A program made the position numbers and the translations under genes. Positions 10,011-21,039 of a stretch of DNA of 64,000 nucleotides are shown one piece after another (the first letter of the stretch is position 1; every line of letters starts with the position of its first letter). Location of the stretch: positions 18,452,305 through 18,516,304 of the forward strand of contig CM066048.1 in NCBI GenBank assembly GCA_033557465.1. The letters are read 5' to 3'. The stretch is from Ichthyophis bannanicus. Lineage: Eukaryota; Chordata; Amphibia; Gymnophiona; Ichthyophiidae. Below the pieces are notes generated by a model. It was not told where the DNA came from, did not search any database, and was given only the letters and a program-made list of their open reading frames with translations.

Positions 10011-10335
10011 GCCTCCAGAGATGCTTAGCCCCCACACTGCATATGTTCAAGAAGCTGTGTCATAACTTTCAAGCCTGTGTTAGGCGAGTTGAATACATCA
10101 GATAAATACTTTAAAAAGTATAGATTTTACATATTTATAGTTTTATATTTATATTATTTGAATGATGATTTTATTTGATTTTCAGCTGCTAAAACACTGT
10201 CACACCAGAAAAAAGTTGGGAAGCACTGCTGTAAGCTATTATTTCATATGTATGGGTCATAATCAATTAAAATTGTGATCCTTCTTGAGCCATTATGGGA
10301 AGTTGAAATTGAAATTAATAAATAAGATAAATAAA

Positions 10336-10518
10336 GCATAGTTACTCACCCTGTAACAGGTGATCTCCGGGAACAGCAGGAATTTAGTCTTCACATATGG
10401 GTATCGTCGGTACCGACGGAGCCTGCGTGGGAACGCTCCCCAGCGTCCAATTAGAAAGCTTTTCGGAGCATCCCACAGTGCCTGCGTGCTGCCTTCCCCA
10501 ACTGCCTCTCTCCAGTTG
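10336..10518. repeat. DIRS 1 inverted terminal repeat, right-hand partner at 16092
   Basis: From about 10363 (atctccgggaacagcagg) this is the inverse of 16092-16248, including the GGTACCGACGG block and 'agaaagcttttcgg'. The first ~27 bp (gcatagttactcacc...) are unique to this end, as expected for DIRS elements whose missing end is templated from the internal region. Confidence 0.93.
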
Positions 10519-10604
10519 AGTTTAAAGCTGAGACAAAGAGAGAGACAGGAAAGGGAAAGAGAAAGAGATAGAGAGAGACAACTCCTAGCGGAGGTGGGTG
10601 GGTT

Positions 10605-10703
10605 GTGAAGACTAAATTCCTGCTGTTCCCGGAGATCACCTGTTACAGGTGAGTAACTATGCTATCTCCAGGAACAAGCAGGAATGTAGTCTTCACATAT
10701 GGG
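10605..10703. repeat. DIRS 1 internal complementary region
   Basis: The first part (ttcctgctgttcccggagat ... gagtaactatgc) is the reverse complement of the left end. The second part (tatctccaggaacaagcagg ...) is the reverse complement of the right end. They abut near 10663, reproducing the circle junction used as a template during replication. Confidence 0.95.
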
Positions 10704-11652
10704 GACTCCCTAGCTTTAGATGCCAGGGAGAGACCCCAGAAGTTGTGTGTCCCTGTGAAAGGGCTCCACTTCCCCCCATGGATCTCTGGCATCCAACCAT
10801 GGATGGTGGGTAGGAGTTGATTAGGAGTTGGAACAGGTGTTGGAGAACAGCCTGACCAAACAAGGCATCCCGGCGGGAGTCCTTGTCCAAGCAGTAATGG
10901 GCTGTGAAGGTTTGAACCGAGGCCCAAGTGGCTGCTCGACAAATGTCGTCGATAGACACAGAGTGCAGATGAGCCATTGAAGCTGCCATGGCTCTCACAT
11001 TGTGAGCTGTGACATGGCCCTCCAGAGGAAGATTCTTACTCTGATAGGCAAAGGAAATACACTGAGCAGTCCAGTTGGACAATGTTCTCTTGGAGACTGG
11101 AAGTCCCAAATGAGAAGGATCAAAAGCAACAAAGAGTTGAGAGGACTTTCTATGTTGCTGTGTTCTTTGCAAGTAAAAGGCTAAAGCTCTTTTACAGTCC
11201 AAAGTATGAAGAATCCTTTCTGCATTAGATGCACGAGGCCTTGGAAAAAACACAGGCAGGTAGACCGCTTGGTTTAGATGAAAAGGCGAGACCACCTTTG
11301 GCATAAAGTGTAGATGAGTTCTAAGGACTACCTTGTCATGATGGAACCTTGTATAAGGTGGATCAGCTACTAGCACCTGCAACTCACTGATGCATCGTGC
11401 TGATGTGATTGCAATGAGAAAGATAACCTTCCAAGAAAGGAATTTCAATGAGGTAGTAGCTAAGGGTTCGAAAGGTGGCTTCATAGGCTGACCAAGAACC
11501 AAGTTTAAGTCCCATGCCACCGGTGGTGGCCTAATGGGAGGCTTAGTTAGAAGAAGGCCTCTCATAAATCTTGCTATAAGAGGATGGGAGGAAATAGGTT
11601 GTCCATTTAGAGGCTTGAAGGAAGCTGCAATAGCACTCAAATGGACTCTCAC
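10693..11652 (-). CDS. DIRS 1 tyrosine recombinase
   Basis: A 319-codon minus-strand frame. Motifs fit the tyrosine recombinase fold: an N-terminal PPIRPPPVAWDLNLVL segment typical of DIRS, the first catalytic arginine in TSARCISELQVLV, the HNVR box (His-x-x-Arg) in TAHNVRAMAASMA, then the TWASVQTFTAHYCLD segment containing the likely nucleophilic tyrosine. The enzyme integrates the circular DNA copy. The frame ends inside the internal complementary region and overlaps the upstream RT frame by a few bases, as in other DIRS elements. It appears intact, although an upstream start inside the RT frame is possible. Confidence 0.93.
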   Translation of the reverse strand: MRVHLSAIAASFKPLNGQPISSHPLIARFMRGLLLTKPPIRPPPVAWDLNLVLGQPMKPPFEPLATTSLKFLSWKVIFLIAITSARCISELQVLVADPPYTRFHHDKVVLRTHLHFMPKVVSPFHLNQAVYLPVFFPRPRASNAERILHTLDCKRALAFYLQRTQQHRKSSQLFVAFDPSHLGLPVSKRTLSNWTAQCISFAYQSKNLPLEGHVTAHNVRAMAASMAHLHSVSIDDICRAATWASVQTFTAHYCLDKDSRRDALFGQAVLQHLFQLLINSYPPSMVGCQRSMGGSGALSQGHTTSGVSPWHLKLGSPHM

Positions 11653-13382
11653 TGAGTTAGTCTTAAGTCCTGCATTGGATAAATGAAGAAGATACTCCAG
11701 TAATGATTCCAGAGGTATCGCAAGGGGGTTAAGACCCTTCTGCGAACACCATATGGTAAACCTTTTCCACTCGAAAGCATAAGAGCGTCTTGTGGAAGGC
11801 TTTTCCTGGAAGCATAAAGGATATCCTTTACTTGCTGAGGGAGGTTAAGATCATGGAGCTCTAGGCCTTCAGCAACCAAACCCTGAGATGCAGAGACTGG
11901 GGATTGGGATGCCATAACATTACGTTCTCCTGAGACAGGAGATCTGTAGCAGACCCTAACTCCAGGGAGGGAGCTTGAGAGAGATGTAGAAGCAGAGGGT
12001 ACCACACTTGCCGAGGCCAATGTGGAGCTATGAGAATCATACGGCCTCTGTCTCTCTGAAGCTTGAATAGGGTCCTGGGAATTAGGGGAATGGGTGGAAA
12101 GGCATAAAGGAAGTCTTGGCTCCAGTGAAGGAGGAAAGCATCCTTGACCTGAAAGCCCTGAGCTGGGATTCTGGAACAGAACCGGGGAACTGTGGCATTC
12201 AACGGACTTGCAAAGAGGTCTATGTCCGGGGTTCCCCAAATTTGAAAAATCTTGGTCACCTGGTCTACATGTAGAGACCATTCGTGTGGAAGCAGAACTC
12301 GACTGAGTCTGTCTGCCCAAGAGTTTTGTATGTCTGGAAGATACACTGCCAGGAGAAAAGCAAAGCAACAGAGAGCCTGTTCCTCCCTGCTTATTCACGT
12401 AGAACATGGCTACTTGGTTGTCCATGTGAATAAGGACTGTTTTGCAGCTGAGTAGGGTGTGGAACACTCGAAGAGCAAGGAAGATTGCTCTGAGCTCTAA
12501 GAAATTGATATGTAGATGAGTCTCCTGCGGAGTCCAAGTGCCTTGGGTGGAGGAGAGGTCTTGTAGATGAGCTCCCCAACCCAATGGAGAAGCATCTGTT
12601 GTGAGAGTTGCCTGAGGTAAAGGTTGTTGAAACGGGGACCCCAGCAACAGGTTTTGAGTGGACTGCCACCATTGGAGGGACAAAATAAGGCGATTTGTGT
12701 TTGCTATTTTGTCTGACAGGCACCCTGAAGCCTGGGTCCATTGAGTGGATAAAGTCCACTGGGCTGCTCTCATATGGAGGCGAGCATAGGGAACCACATG
12801 CACAGTAGATGCCATGTGGCCTAGCAGTTGTAACATCTCCCGAGCAGTGAGATGAGGCTTTAGCACTGCTTGAGAAGCTAACTGCACCATGCGAAGGTAA
12901 CGGGTCTGAGGAAGATAGGCCCTTGCTTTCCTTGTATCCAGCCAAGCTCCTATGAACTCTAAAGCCTGAGTGGGAGTTAGACTGGACTTTGGGACGTTTA
13001 TGACTAGACCCAAATACTGAAGGATATGCATTGTGCAAGACAGAGAAATCGTGGCCTCTGACTCTGATGGGGCTCGAATGAGCCAATCGTCTAAGTAAGG
13101 GAAGATGAATATTCCTAGAGTGCGAAGAAATGCTGCTACCACAGCCATGCATTTCGTAAACACCCGTGGTGCATAGGCCAGGCCAAAAGGAAGCACCCTG
13201 TATTGGTAGTGCTTTCCCTGAAAAAGGAACTGAAGGAACTTTCTGTGAGATGGATGGATGAGAACATGAGTGTACGCATCCTTGAGATCTAGAGAACATA
13301 GCCAATCCTGACTCTGAAGGTATGGCAGCAGAGTTCCTATAGAAACCATCTTGAATTTCTCCTTGAACAGGAATTTGTTCAA
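11649..13382 (-). pseudogene. DIRS 1 reverse transcriptase-RNase H
   Basis: A 577-codon frame with DIRS/Gypsy-like RT motifs: DLKDAYTHVLIHPSHR, RVLPFGLAYAPRVFTKCMA and the catalytic FPYLDDWLI. A connection region and RNase H follow, with LTTDASPLGWGAHL, LELRAIFLALRVF and HMDNQVAMFYVNKQGGT. Near 12350 the true frame shifts to 11861-12346 (SWADRLSRVLLPHEWSL, DLFASPLNATVPRF, APHWPRQVWYPLL), so the C-terminal half of the long frame is out of register. The N-terminal part of the RT lies beyond the SINE insertion. Broken, but recognisable throughout. Confidence 0.93.
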
Positions 13383-13480
13383 TTCTCTGAGGTCTAAAAT
13401 AGGTCTGTGTCCTCCTGTTTTCTTTGGGATAAGGAAATAGGGGGAGTAAAACCCTGTACCCTGTTGAGGAATGGGTACTT

Positions 13481-13777
13481 ATTTTATTTATTTATTTATT
13501 TAACATTTCTTATATACCGCCTTTCATGATATCAAGGCGGTTTACATTGAACAAACTGAAATTACATTGAACAGGGCATTATAACTTGGAGATAACTATT
13601 TTACAGGGAACATGGGCTATGGAAGGTTAAGTGGCTTGCAAAGACCACAAGGAGCACCTGTGGGACTAGAAACCCCAGTCCTTCCGACCCAAGGTTGCTG
13701 TCCTCTAGTGGGATTTGAACCCCTGACCTTCCGGCCTGAAGTACCTTGCCCCAACCACTAGGCCACTCCTCTACTCC
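13481..13777 (-). mobile_element. tRNA-headed SINE inserted in DIRS 1
   Basis: On the minus strand it starts ggagtagaggagtggcctag (A-box-like) with a B-box-like ggggttcaaatccc. It continues through accttgggtcggaaggact and ends in the accgcc...ggcggt hairpin with an (ATTT)n tail. A short target duplication, gtactt, lies at 13475-13480 and 13778-13783, extendable with mismatches. A second copy of this SINE type is at 59281-59566. It splits the DIRS gag/RT region. Confidence 0.88.
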
Positions 13778-13949
13778 GTACTTCTTCTATTGCCCCTTGG
13801 GCAAGAAGCATAGTGACCTCTTGATCTAATAAGTTGATAAGAGAGGTCTGAGAATTGAACTGTCTTACCATTGTGGGAGGGGGCAAGCTCGAAAAATGGA
13901 GCTTGTACCCCTCTTTTATGATGGAGAGTGTTCAATGCTCTGCCGTTAT

Positions 13950-15878
13950 CTACCCCCACCTGGGGGCAAAGTGACACAACCTTCCTGGAATGGTGGAAGG
14001 CTCTGGTCCATTGAGAGCCAGGAAGGCTAAGTTCTCTAGATGAAAGTCAAAGGCCTTGTGGAGGCTGAGACGGTTGAGGCTTAGCAGTCTTTGCTTTCCT
14101 TTGTTTGGGTGGTTGCTGACCTTTCCAGACAGGTTGACCTGCAGAGCGTCCCTACTGGGAATAAGCAAGATAAAACCTTTTCTTTTTGGAAAAGAATGTT
14201 TTTTTGAAAGATTTCTTTCTTGCAGGATCAGCTGTGGCCTTGGATAATCTATCCAAGGTGGAGTTGTCAGCATCCAACTCATTGGCTTTTTCTTGCCAAT
14301 CTTTGCCAAACAGGTTCTCACCAGTACAAGGAATATTGCCCAGTTTGTCTTGTACCCAAAGCTCCAAATCAGATGCCTGGAGCCAGGCAATTCTATGTGC
14401 ACCTATGGCAATGGCAGAGGTTCTGCTTATGCACTCAAAACAGTCAAAAGCTGCACGGTTGACAAATTTAGAAACATCCTGGGCATGTTTGCCCAATGTG
14501 AGAAAATCCTGCCTTCTATCCTCAGGAAGAAGAGGGCTCAAAACCTCTAAATCTCCTGTGATTTCCTTCAGGAACATTCCCATATATAAAATATAGGAAC
14601 TGATCCTGGCAGAAAGCATGGAAGCTTGGAAAGTACGACGTCCAAAAGCATCCAAAGTTCTGCACTCACGTCCTGGAGGATTAGAGGCATGCCTCTTTGC
14701 ACTTCTGATCCTTCTCATAGCTGATTCCACTACAATAGTGAGGAAGCTGAGTCTTCTGGAAACCAGGACAAGGAGGGACTTGATACATAGTATCCAGTCT
14801 ACGAGAGTGAGGAGAGGTGGTAAGAGGCGTCTCCCACATTCTTAGCATGAGATCATGCAAGATCTCATGGATGGGTAGAGTAGCTGCCTCTTTAGGAGCT
14901 TTGGGATATTGCAAAATTTCCAACTCCTTTGCTCTGGGCTCTGTTTCAGGAGCCACAGTAATGGACAGACCTCGAGCCACCTCCCTGATGAAGTCCTGAA
15001 AGGAAATATCTTCTGGAGGAGACATCCTGCGTTTAGGGGAGGAAGGCTCCTCTGGGAGACGTATTCCCATACAGACAGAACTGTCAGAATCCTCAGAGGA
15101 CTCGAAGTACCTTCTGTCCGGATGCTCTTGAAGAGCACGATACCCGTACCGACCAAAGTCGGTACCGGGGGGAATCGGTACCGGTGTATCGGTACCGGAG
15201 GGCATCGCATAACTGGGTGCCGGCAATGCGGACACCGATGCCGATGCTGTTGGTACTGGTACCGATACTGGTGCCGGAGTCGGTGCCGGTACCAGTTGAA
15301 CTGTCTGACGCGGTTCCGAGGGTGTCGATGCCGCAAGGAGAGCCGCCAGACTGCGTTCAATAGCCAGGAACCTCTGGTCTATCGACGCTGCCGATGCCTG
15401 GATGTCGGTACTAGAGAAAACAGCCGGTACCCCAGAGCATGGCCCTAGTAGTTCTGCCGAGGTTGAGGCCTCGAACGTCCTGGAGCCCCGATAATGCTTT
15501 GGAAGCCGAAGCCTCCCGCCGGGGCAATTTTGCCGGTGCAGAATCCTCAAGGGCAACGCCAGAGGCATCTCGATGCTTAGAAGGAGATCTACCCTTTGAG
15601 GACCGGCTAGACTTGTGTTTAGTTACTTGAGATCCATGGGAGGAAGAGGAAGCCCTGGAAGACGTCGATGCCACCGAGGCTGCATCAGAGGGAAACAGGG
15701 TACTGAGCTTAGCAGCTCGGTTCTGCCGACCTCTTTTGGACATCATGGCACAAGCCATACATTCCGTGATGGAGTGGTCAGGACCTAAACATTTAAGACA
15801 CCACTCATGGGTGTCGGTGACGGAGATGGTACCGCCGCACTTGGTGCACTTTTTGAAACCCGAAGTGGGTTTTTCCAT
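13950..15878 (-). pseudogene. DIRS 1 gag-like ORF
   Basis: The start frame (15411-15878) begins MEKPTSGFKKCTKCGG and has a zinc-finger pattern, CxxC...WCLKCLGPDH...CMAC, known from vertebrate DIRS Gag. A serine/arginine-rich linker follows. Further frames (14681-15568, 14152-14730, 13950-14402) carry the rest, including PPCPGFQKTQLPHYCSG, SSYILYMGMFLKEIT and DCFECISRTSAIAIGAHR. The coding sequence is cut by two or three frameshifts. Gag binds the RNA and forms the replication particle. The linker DNA around 15150-15320 is a run of GGTACCG-rich words. Confidence 0.88.
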
Positions 15879-16091
15879 TGTGGAGGAATTTTGGGCCTAG
15901 GGCCCAAAATGGCGCATGCACCTGGAAAAAAGTACTATTTTATTTATTTATTTTAAAAGAAAAGAAAGAAGAACCAGCGGTACCGGTAAAGCGTTGAGGA
16001 AGGCAGACGCGACCACAAAAAAGAAGGGCAATAAGGAAAACTTTTCTGCGGTAATAGGAACAACGACCTGCTGGCTCTGCAGAAAACGAAG

Positions 16092-16248
16092 AACTGGAGA
16101 GAGGCAGTTGGGGAAGGCAGCACGCAGGCGCTGTGGGATGCTCCCAAAAGCTTTCTAATTGGACGCTGGGGAGCATTCCCGCGCAGGCTCCGTCGGTACC
16201 GACGATACCCATATGTGAAGATTACATTCCTGCTTGTTCCTGGAGATA
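16092..16248. repeat. DIRS 1 inverted terminal repeat (gag-side end)
   Basis: Inverse partner of 10363-10518. It ends tgttcctggagata at the element boundary, as inferred from the internal complementary region. Confidence 0.92.
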
Positions 16249-17240
16249 TAATTAATTAACCAATGCAAGTTAATGGTATGTATATGTATTTTTTTCATCA
16301 CCCATCACTGTTTTCTTACTCAAGGTAATATTCTTAGCCAGCACACAACCAGCAGCTCATGGTCAGTGTGAACAGAGATCAGTTTTCATGACTTGTTCCT
16401 GGCAAAGGGCACATTGGAACTTTTATTTCCCAGGCCTTTAGTTTTCAACAGCCCTTCACATTTCCTCAGACATTCAAGGTAAGTTACATTTGAGTACAAT
16501 AGGTTATAGGAAGTCTCCTTTAGGCCTGCCATTAGAAACTCCATGGACAACTATCCTTAGGGCTGCCAGGAGTTGACATTGACTTGCTAGCACTTGCAGT
16601 AACAACAACAATTGGAAATGTCATCTCTGCCTTGATGGTGAGGCAGAGGAGTTAATGGTCAGTAGTGTGCCTAATAGCATAGATAGCCATGCAATTTCAA
16701 GCCCACAGAATCTGACTCGATAAGAGATATGTAGAAGTTGACTTTGAAGGTCAGTTTGTGATGTGGTTGAATATACAGGCATAACTTCCTCCATCATATG
16801 TATCTGCAATAGGTGGTGTTATAGGTTCATGCTGTTTTATTATGTAACAGAATTATGAGTCATGTAGACTTGTTTTATTTTCTATCATATAATGAGCAGT
16901 GCTGGTAGTGACCTTGGGTTTATGAGCAATCAAATGAGCTCATGTAGTCTCTGATGAGAAAAATGTCTTTTCCGTTTAACAGCGGAAGCTCATTCTTCAG
17001 CTTATATTCTGCATACAAGCCAAGGCTGGATTTAGGAATAGATAACATAGGTAAATGCAGAGTACTATATTCTGAAGGTTTCCAAAATCTGGGGCACAGG
17101 ACCATCTGCACTCCAATCTCTGGGGGACTGTTGTTCCCATCGGTCCTCTATCTGTGGGTGGCATAATTCTAAATCCTGTCCTGCAGACAGCTAATGTCTA
17201 TCTGGGCTCAGAAGTAAAATAAAATAAATGGAATGGCCTG
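16249..17240. other. No recognisable content
   Basis: Moderately AT-rich unique-looking DNA. Short frames on both strands show no motif I recognise. A (TCTAA)-type run at 17248-17264 may be the tail of a worn retroelement on the minus strand. Confidence 0.4.
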
Positions 17241-17762
17241 AGAATCTAATCTAATCTAATACATGCTTATATACCAGTACGCTCCCAGACCCAGTGGTTC
17301 AGTGCACTTAACAAAAAAAAAAGAAAAATTTCATGAGAAACAGAAATTACAACCTGCAGTAAACAAGAGCGAATTTTGCTTAGTGTAAGACTGAAATGAG
17401 TTAATTATTAAACAGCCAAGATTTTAAACTTTTACAAAAATGTAAAAAGGACAAGGTAGGAGAGTCATGTGATGTGCTGAGAGGGAGCAGACATGCTTCA
17501 GCTCTCTCTCCGGGTTCTCTCTGCCTATCAGCCCCCTGAGCCCGAGTAAAGTGCCGCAGAGATTAGAGTGGAGACGTTTGAAGAGATATAGGCACGCCAC
17601 GATTAAAAAAAGGCCTGTGCTGGGAACCGGAGGAGATGAAATCCGCACGACACGTCAAGGAGAAATCGACAGGTCCCCCTTCCAAAATGGCAGACCCTCC
17701 CTCATCACCAGAGTCAATAGGCCAGCTCACATTAAAAGAAGAGGTGACCCAGGCAATAGTGG

Positions 17763-18461
17763 GTGCGCTGTCACAAAAAGGTGAGGTACTCGCAGGCAAA
17801 ATGGACACCTGTGACAAAAATGACAAAAGCCATGGAGAACTTTGTGGGCTGCTTGCAGGAGGCAGAGCAGCAGATCTCCCAGGCGGAAGACGTGGTGGCG
17901 ACAGCAGGGCAAGAACGTCACCAACTCCAGGAGCTAGTGGCAGCACATGAAGCAAAACTCGACGACCTCAAGAACCGCAGCAGGCGAAACAACTCGCAGT
18001 TCATTGATGTGCCGGAGTCGGTGAAAGATGGTGAACTTCGAGGCTACCTGGAGGTGCTTCTCCCCAATCTTTTGGCGCTGAGTGCTGACTTGCTTCCTCT
18101 ACAATTGGAATGGGCACATAGGATAGGGCCTACCCACTCAGCGGACAATCGCCCATGCATTGTCTTGGCGCACTTCTTAAATTATGTGCAAAAAGATGCA
18201 GCGTTGAAGGCATCCCAGCAGCGAGGTCCAAGTTCACAAAATGAACTTAAACTCCACATCCAACAGGATTACTCGGAGGCCCTCAGCCAGCGGAGAAGGG
18301 CCTTCGTGGCAGTATGCCAACACCTGGTTAACTCACATATTAAATTTACAGTGCATTATCCTGCTGCCTCCGAATCTATCACAATGGGACACAGCGGGTG
18401 TTCAACTCAGCAGAATCAGCGCGACAGTTTGTGGACACATTGGACACTGAGGGCCCGGTAA
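17763..18461 (+). pseudogene. L1-like ORF1 (coiled coil + RRM) remnant
   Basis: A coiled-coil segment with AMENFVGCLQEAEQQISQAE and QERHQLQELVAAHEAKLDDL is followed by the L1 ORF1 signature LKNRSRRNNSQFIDVPES (start of the RRM-like domain). Then come EWAHRIGPTHSADNRPCIV and a C-terminal domain with QDYSEALSQRRRAF. In L1 elements this trimeric protein coats the RNA. A frame change near 18390 is needed to follow the end (VFNSAESARQFVDTLDT). The true N-terminus lies upstream in other frames (for example KSARHVKEKSTGPPSKMADP). Confidence 0.85.
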
Positions 18462-18599
18462 TCGGGGGACACTCAGTGAGAGAAATGCTAGAGGTGAGCA
18501 AGGTAATTACATGCAGGGAAAGATACCGACAAGAACTGTGCACACGTAGGGATATCTGCAGCCGAAAGGCCGTTATTGGGGTTGTTCAAAGACCTTGAG

Positions 18600-19680
18600 A
18601 CCACAAGTTTAATATCCTGGTCTACTGCATCAGCAGCCACTGGGAAAGTTAACCATGAGCTGGGACAATGATGTTAAAGCAGAAATAAATCTGAACTTGA
18701 GATGAACTGGTGATACCAAAGGGACGGAGTAACAAGGAACCACCACCTTGGACAGCTACTTGGACTTGGGGACCCCGGGATTTTAGAGGTTGCTAAGATG
18801 TTAATTCAAAGTGTGATTTAGAGTTGAATGTAAGTTGTTGGGGTTAACGGTGGCTGGGTGAGGGAGGGAAGTGGGGAAACTGAATGGGTAGGCTTGGGTG
18901 GGGGGGGGGTGAAGGGGAGGAGGGTAGAGGTATATGATTGAGGAATGTTTAAAGCTTTGCATCGGGGGAAGGGGGAGGCAAGGAACGGAGCCAGGCAAAC
19001 CCGGGCACAGACACTGGGATCCCCATAACAATAAAACACCTGGGCGCTGAAGGCTAATTATATCAAGAGAACATTGAACTGAGGAAGAGCTGACAAGGCC
19101 TATGACCACACATTCCCCGCATGCTGGAAGGAAAGGAAATGAGTCGGTTCCATGCAGCAGTTAAGGAAAAGGGCTGATTCCCTGCTCGCCTACATAATTC
19201 CCAAATAAGGGAGCCTGGAGGAGGAGATGAGAACAGGAGCAAAGGAAGGACAGCAGATCAGGAACTGGCAAAAAGGGGAGGGGTAGGGTGGGCACGATGG
19301 GATGGCATGGAAGGAGGGTATTAGGTGATGGAAGCGAGGCAGGGGGGACAGATGGAGGGATTGGTGTGGGGAACAGGGGCAGGGGATAGGAGAGGGAGAG
19401 GCCCGATACAAGTACAGTGACTCACACGAAGGAAGAAGGTGGCTTAGTAGGAAGGGATGGAGAAGGGTTGCAGGGGGAGAGGGGGGAGTGACTCTGAGTG
19501 AGCGACAGGCATCAGGTATACATCTGAGCATAGAAATCCTTGTAAGGGCAGTCCCTAGGCTGGGGGAACCCCCTAAGTTATCTGCGATACAGACCTTTTT
19601 ACTGGGCCTTAATCAGTAGCTACACTGTTCCATAGATCGGTATGGTTCGAATGAAGTTCAAACAGAGTGATCCTCTGGGT
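18600..19680. other. Eroded L1-like interior, GA-rich in part
   Basis: Between the ORF1 and endonuclease remnants lies purine-rich DNA (18840-18980, 19200-19500) with no readable motif. The expected ORF2 start is not identifiable. Confidence 0.4.
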
Positions 19681-19689
19681 AGATACATG

Positions 19690-20388
19690 ATTCTGTCTGG
19701 GGACTTGGAAGGCTCTCCTGTAGTGCTTTGCAACATTTATGGCCCCGGGATGCCAGACGCTTTATTCTATGCCCAATTGGCATCAGCATTGGAACATCTA
19801 CCAGAAGGGTGACTGATCATGGGTGGCAACCTGAATGGTGTCTTAGACCCCTTGATGGACACATCGCATCAGAATGCCAACACCTGCGAGGGGACGACCC
19901 ATATTCTGCAACGGTTTCTCCAACATCTTCACCTAGTAGACCCGTGGTGGCTTCTGCAGCCCACAGATAGAGACTATACCCATTTATCTCGTGCCCAAGG
20001 GACTAGCACTCGCATTGACTACATACTTACCTTGGAGAATCTATTTACCCAGGTGGAAGAGGCCAAAATAGGGCCAAGGGAGATATCTAATCACATGCCC
20101 ATTTGGCTCTTGCTGGACTGGAATCTGAGCCCAGTGGACCACGGATCTGGAAGTTCTCCCTGGAGTTATATAAAGAGGAGCGATTCCATAGCCTATGTAA
20201 CCCACAATTCACAACACCAGGACGACCCAGAACTATTCTGGGAGACAGCAAAGGTGGTTCTAAGAGGAGAGATTATGGCATATTCAGCCTGCTGCCGCCG
20301 CTGCCTTCTTAACACTCGGATCTTACAACTAGAGAAGCAGGTGGTGCAGGCTAGAAGACAACACGCTCATCACCCAACAACAGGCTAG
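19690..20388 (+). pseudogene. L1-like ORF2 endonuclease remnant
   Basis: Readable motifs are VVLCNIYGPGMPDALFY, LIMGGNLNGVLDPLMD (the GDFN-type metal-binding site, with the usual Asp changed), STRIDYILT (SRIDYIL-type) and ISNHMPIWL (SDH-type box with Asp to Asn). This is the C-terminal half of an apurinic-like endonuclease that nicks target DNA. The catalytic substitutions plus a stop near 19811 show it is dead. About 90 further codons lead toward the RT but end at 20388. Confidence 0.82.
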
Positions 20389-20399
20389 ATCTGCCTGGG

Positions 20400-20868
20400 G
20401 AATTGTTTTAAGAAAGTCATCAAATTGCTCGTCACTTTTAAGCAGGTTAGTACATACAGTAAATTACTGATATTCTGTTGCAAGAAATCAGCAATATGTT
20501 GGGTTTTCAAAGAGGGATCAGGCTTTAGTCTGACTTTATCCCTTAATAGGGATGTAGATGTTCTAAGTAGTGTTTTCGATTGCGATAGTGACAATGAAAT
20601 CTCTTTCTCATCATATTGTGTCCTGGCTTGGCGAAGCTTTGCCTTATATAACTTTTTATTTTATGTTTATTTGTTCATTGCAATATATGTTTATAGTTCT
20701 TTCTAAATAGTTTTTTGACCCAGTTGCATACAATGTTACCTGTGTATAGTTACAACTACTGTTCCATGTAAAACTATATAAAATTGTTTTACTGTTCCAT
20801 GTAAACCGCCCTTGATCTCTGGAAGGGGCGGTATAGAAGAAAAGAATAAATAAATAAATAACTTATAA
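20400..20868 (+). mobile_element. L2-like LINE/SINE 3' end
   Basis: It ends in the hairpin tail accgcccttgatctctggaa...ggggcggtat followed by (AATA)n at about 20848-20865. The same tail is seen in reverse at 27.78 kb. The upstream part is AT-rich and non-coding. Confidence 0.7.
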
Positions 20869-21039
20869 TTTAACCTTCCATTTCTGTTTGTCTATATTGT
20901 CATGTAACTGTCTCCATTAAAGTTCCAAGGCTCTACACTCTCTTCTAGATGCTGCCAATTCTGCAGAGGACCATGGGACCTTCTGTTTATGAGATGACCT
21001 TCTCTTACATTTAACTGGGGCAATTTCATTAATAATATC

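Larger units (their letters stand above)
10336..16248 (-). mobile_element. DIRS-type tyrosine-recombinase retrotransposon 1
   Basis: Inverted terminal repeats flank minus-strand gag, RT-RNase H and tyrosine recombinase genes. An internal complementary region at 10605-10703 joins the reverse complements of the two outer ends, the structural hallmark of DIRS elements. This class replicates through a circular intermediate that the recombinase inserts, and it normally leaves no target duplication; none is evident here. The copy carries a SINE insertion at 13481-13777 and frameshifts, so it is probably inactive. Confidence 0.96.
17440..20400 (+). mobile_element. Degenerate L1-like LINE
   Basis: An L1-type ORF1 remnant (17763-18461 and adjacent frames) is followed, after about 1.2 kb of eroded sequence, by an apurinic endonuclease remnant from ORF2 (19690-20388). 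The reverse transcriptase is absent: sequence after 20400 belongs to another LINE tail. Several stops are present. This is an old copy, unlike the better-preserved DIRS and L2-like copies. Confidence 0.8.

Noticed and set aside
11649..12340. C-terminal half of the 577-codon DIRS 1 frame as a novel domain
   Set aside because: It is out of register after a frameshift; the true DIRS product is in the neighbouring frame (11861-12346).
12391..13305. 304-codon frame overlapping DIRS 1 RT
   Set aside because: Shadow frame of the RT-RNase H coding sequence, no motif of its own.
13690..13770. tRNA gene-like A and B boxes
   Set aside because: Part of SINE heads; no complete cloverleaf and the element has a LINE-type tail.
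14056..14247. Plus-strand frames opposite the DIRS gag as antisense genes
   Set aside because: Shadows of the minus-strand gag coding frames.
15150..15320. Cluster of GGTACCG words as a possible CRISPR-like or operator array
   Set aside because: Irregular spacing, lies inside the DIRS gag linker, and the repeats reflect low-complexity Ser/Pro/Val coding.
17248..17264. Telomere-like TTAGA repeat (reverse of tctaatctaatct)
   Set aside because: Only about three units and not TTAGGG; more likely a worn retroelement tail.
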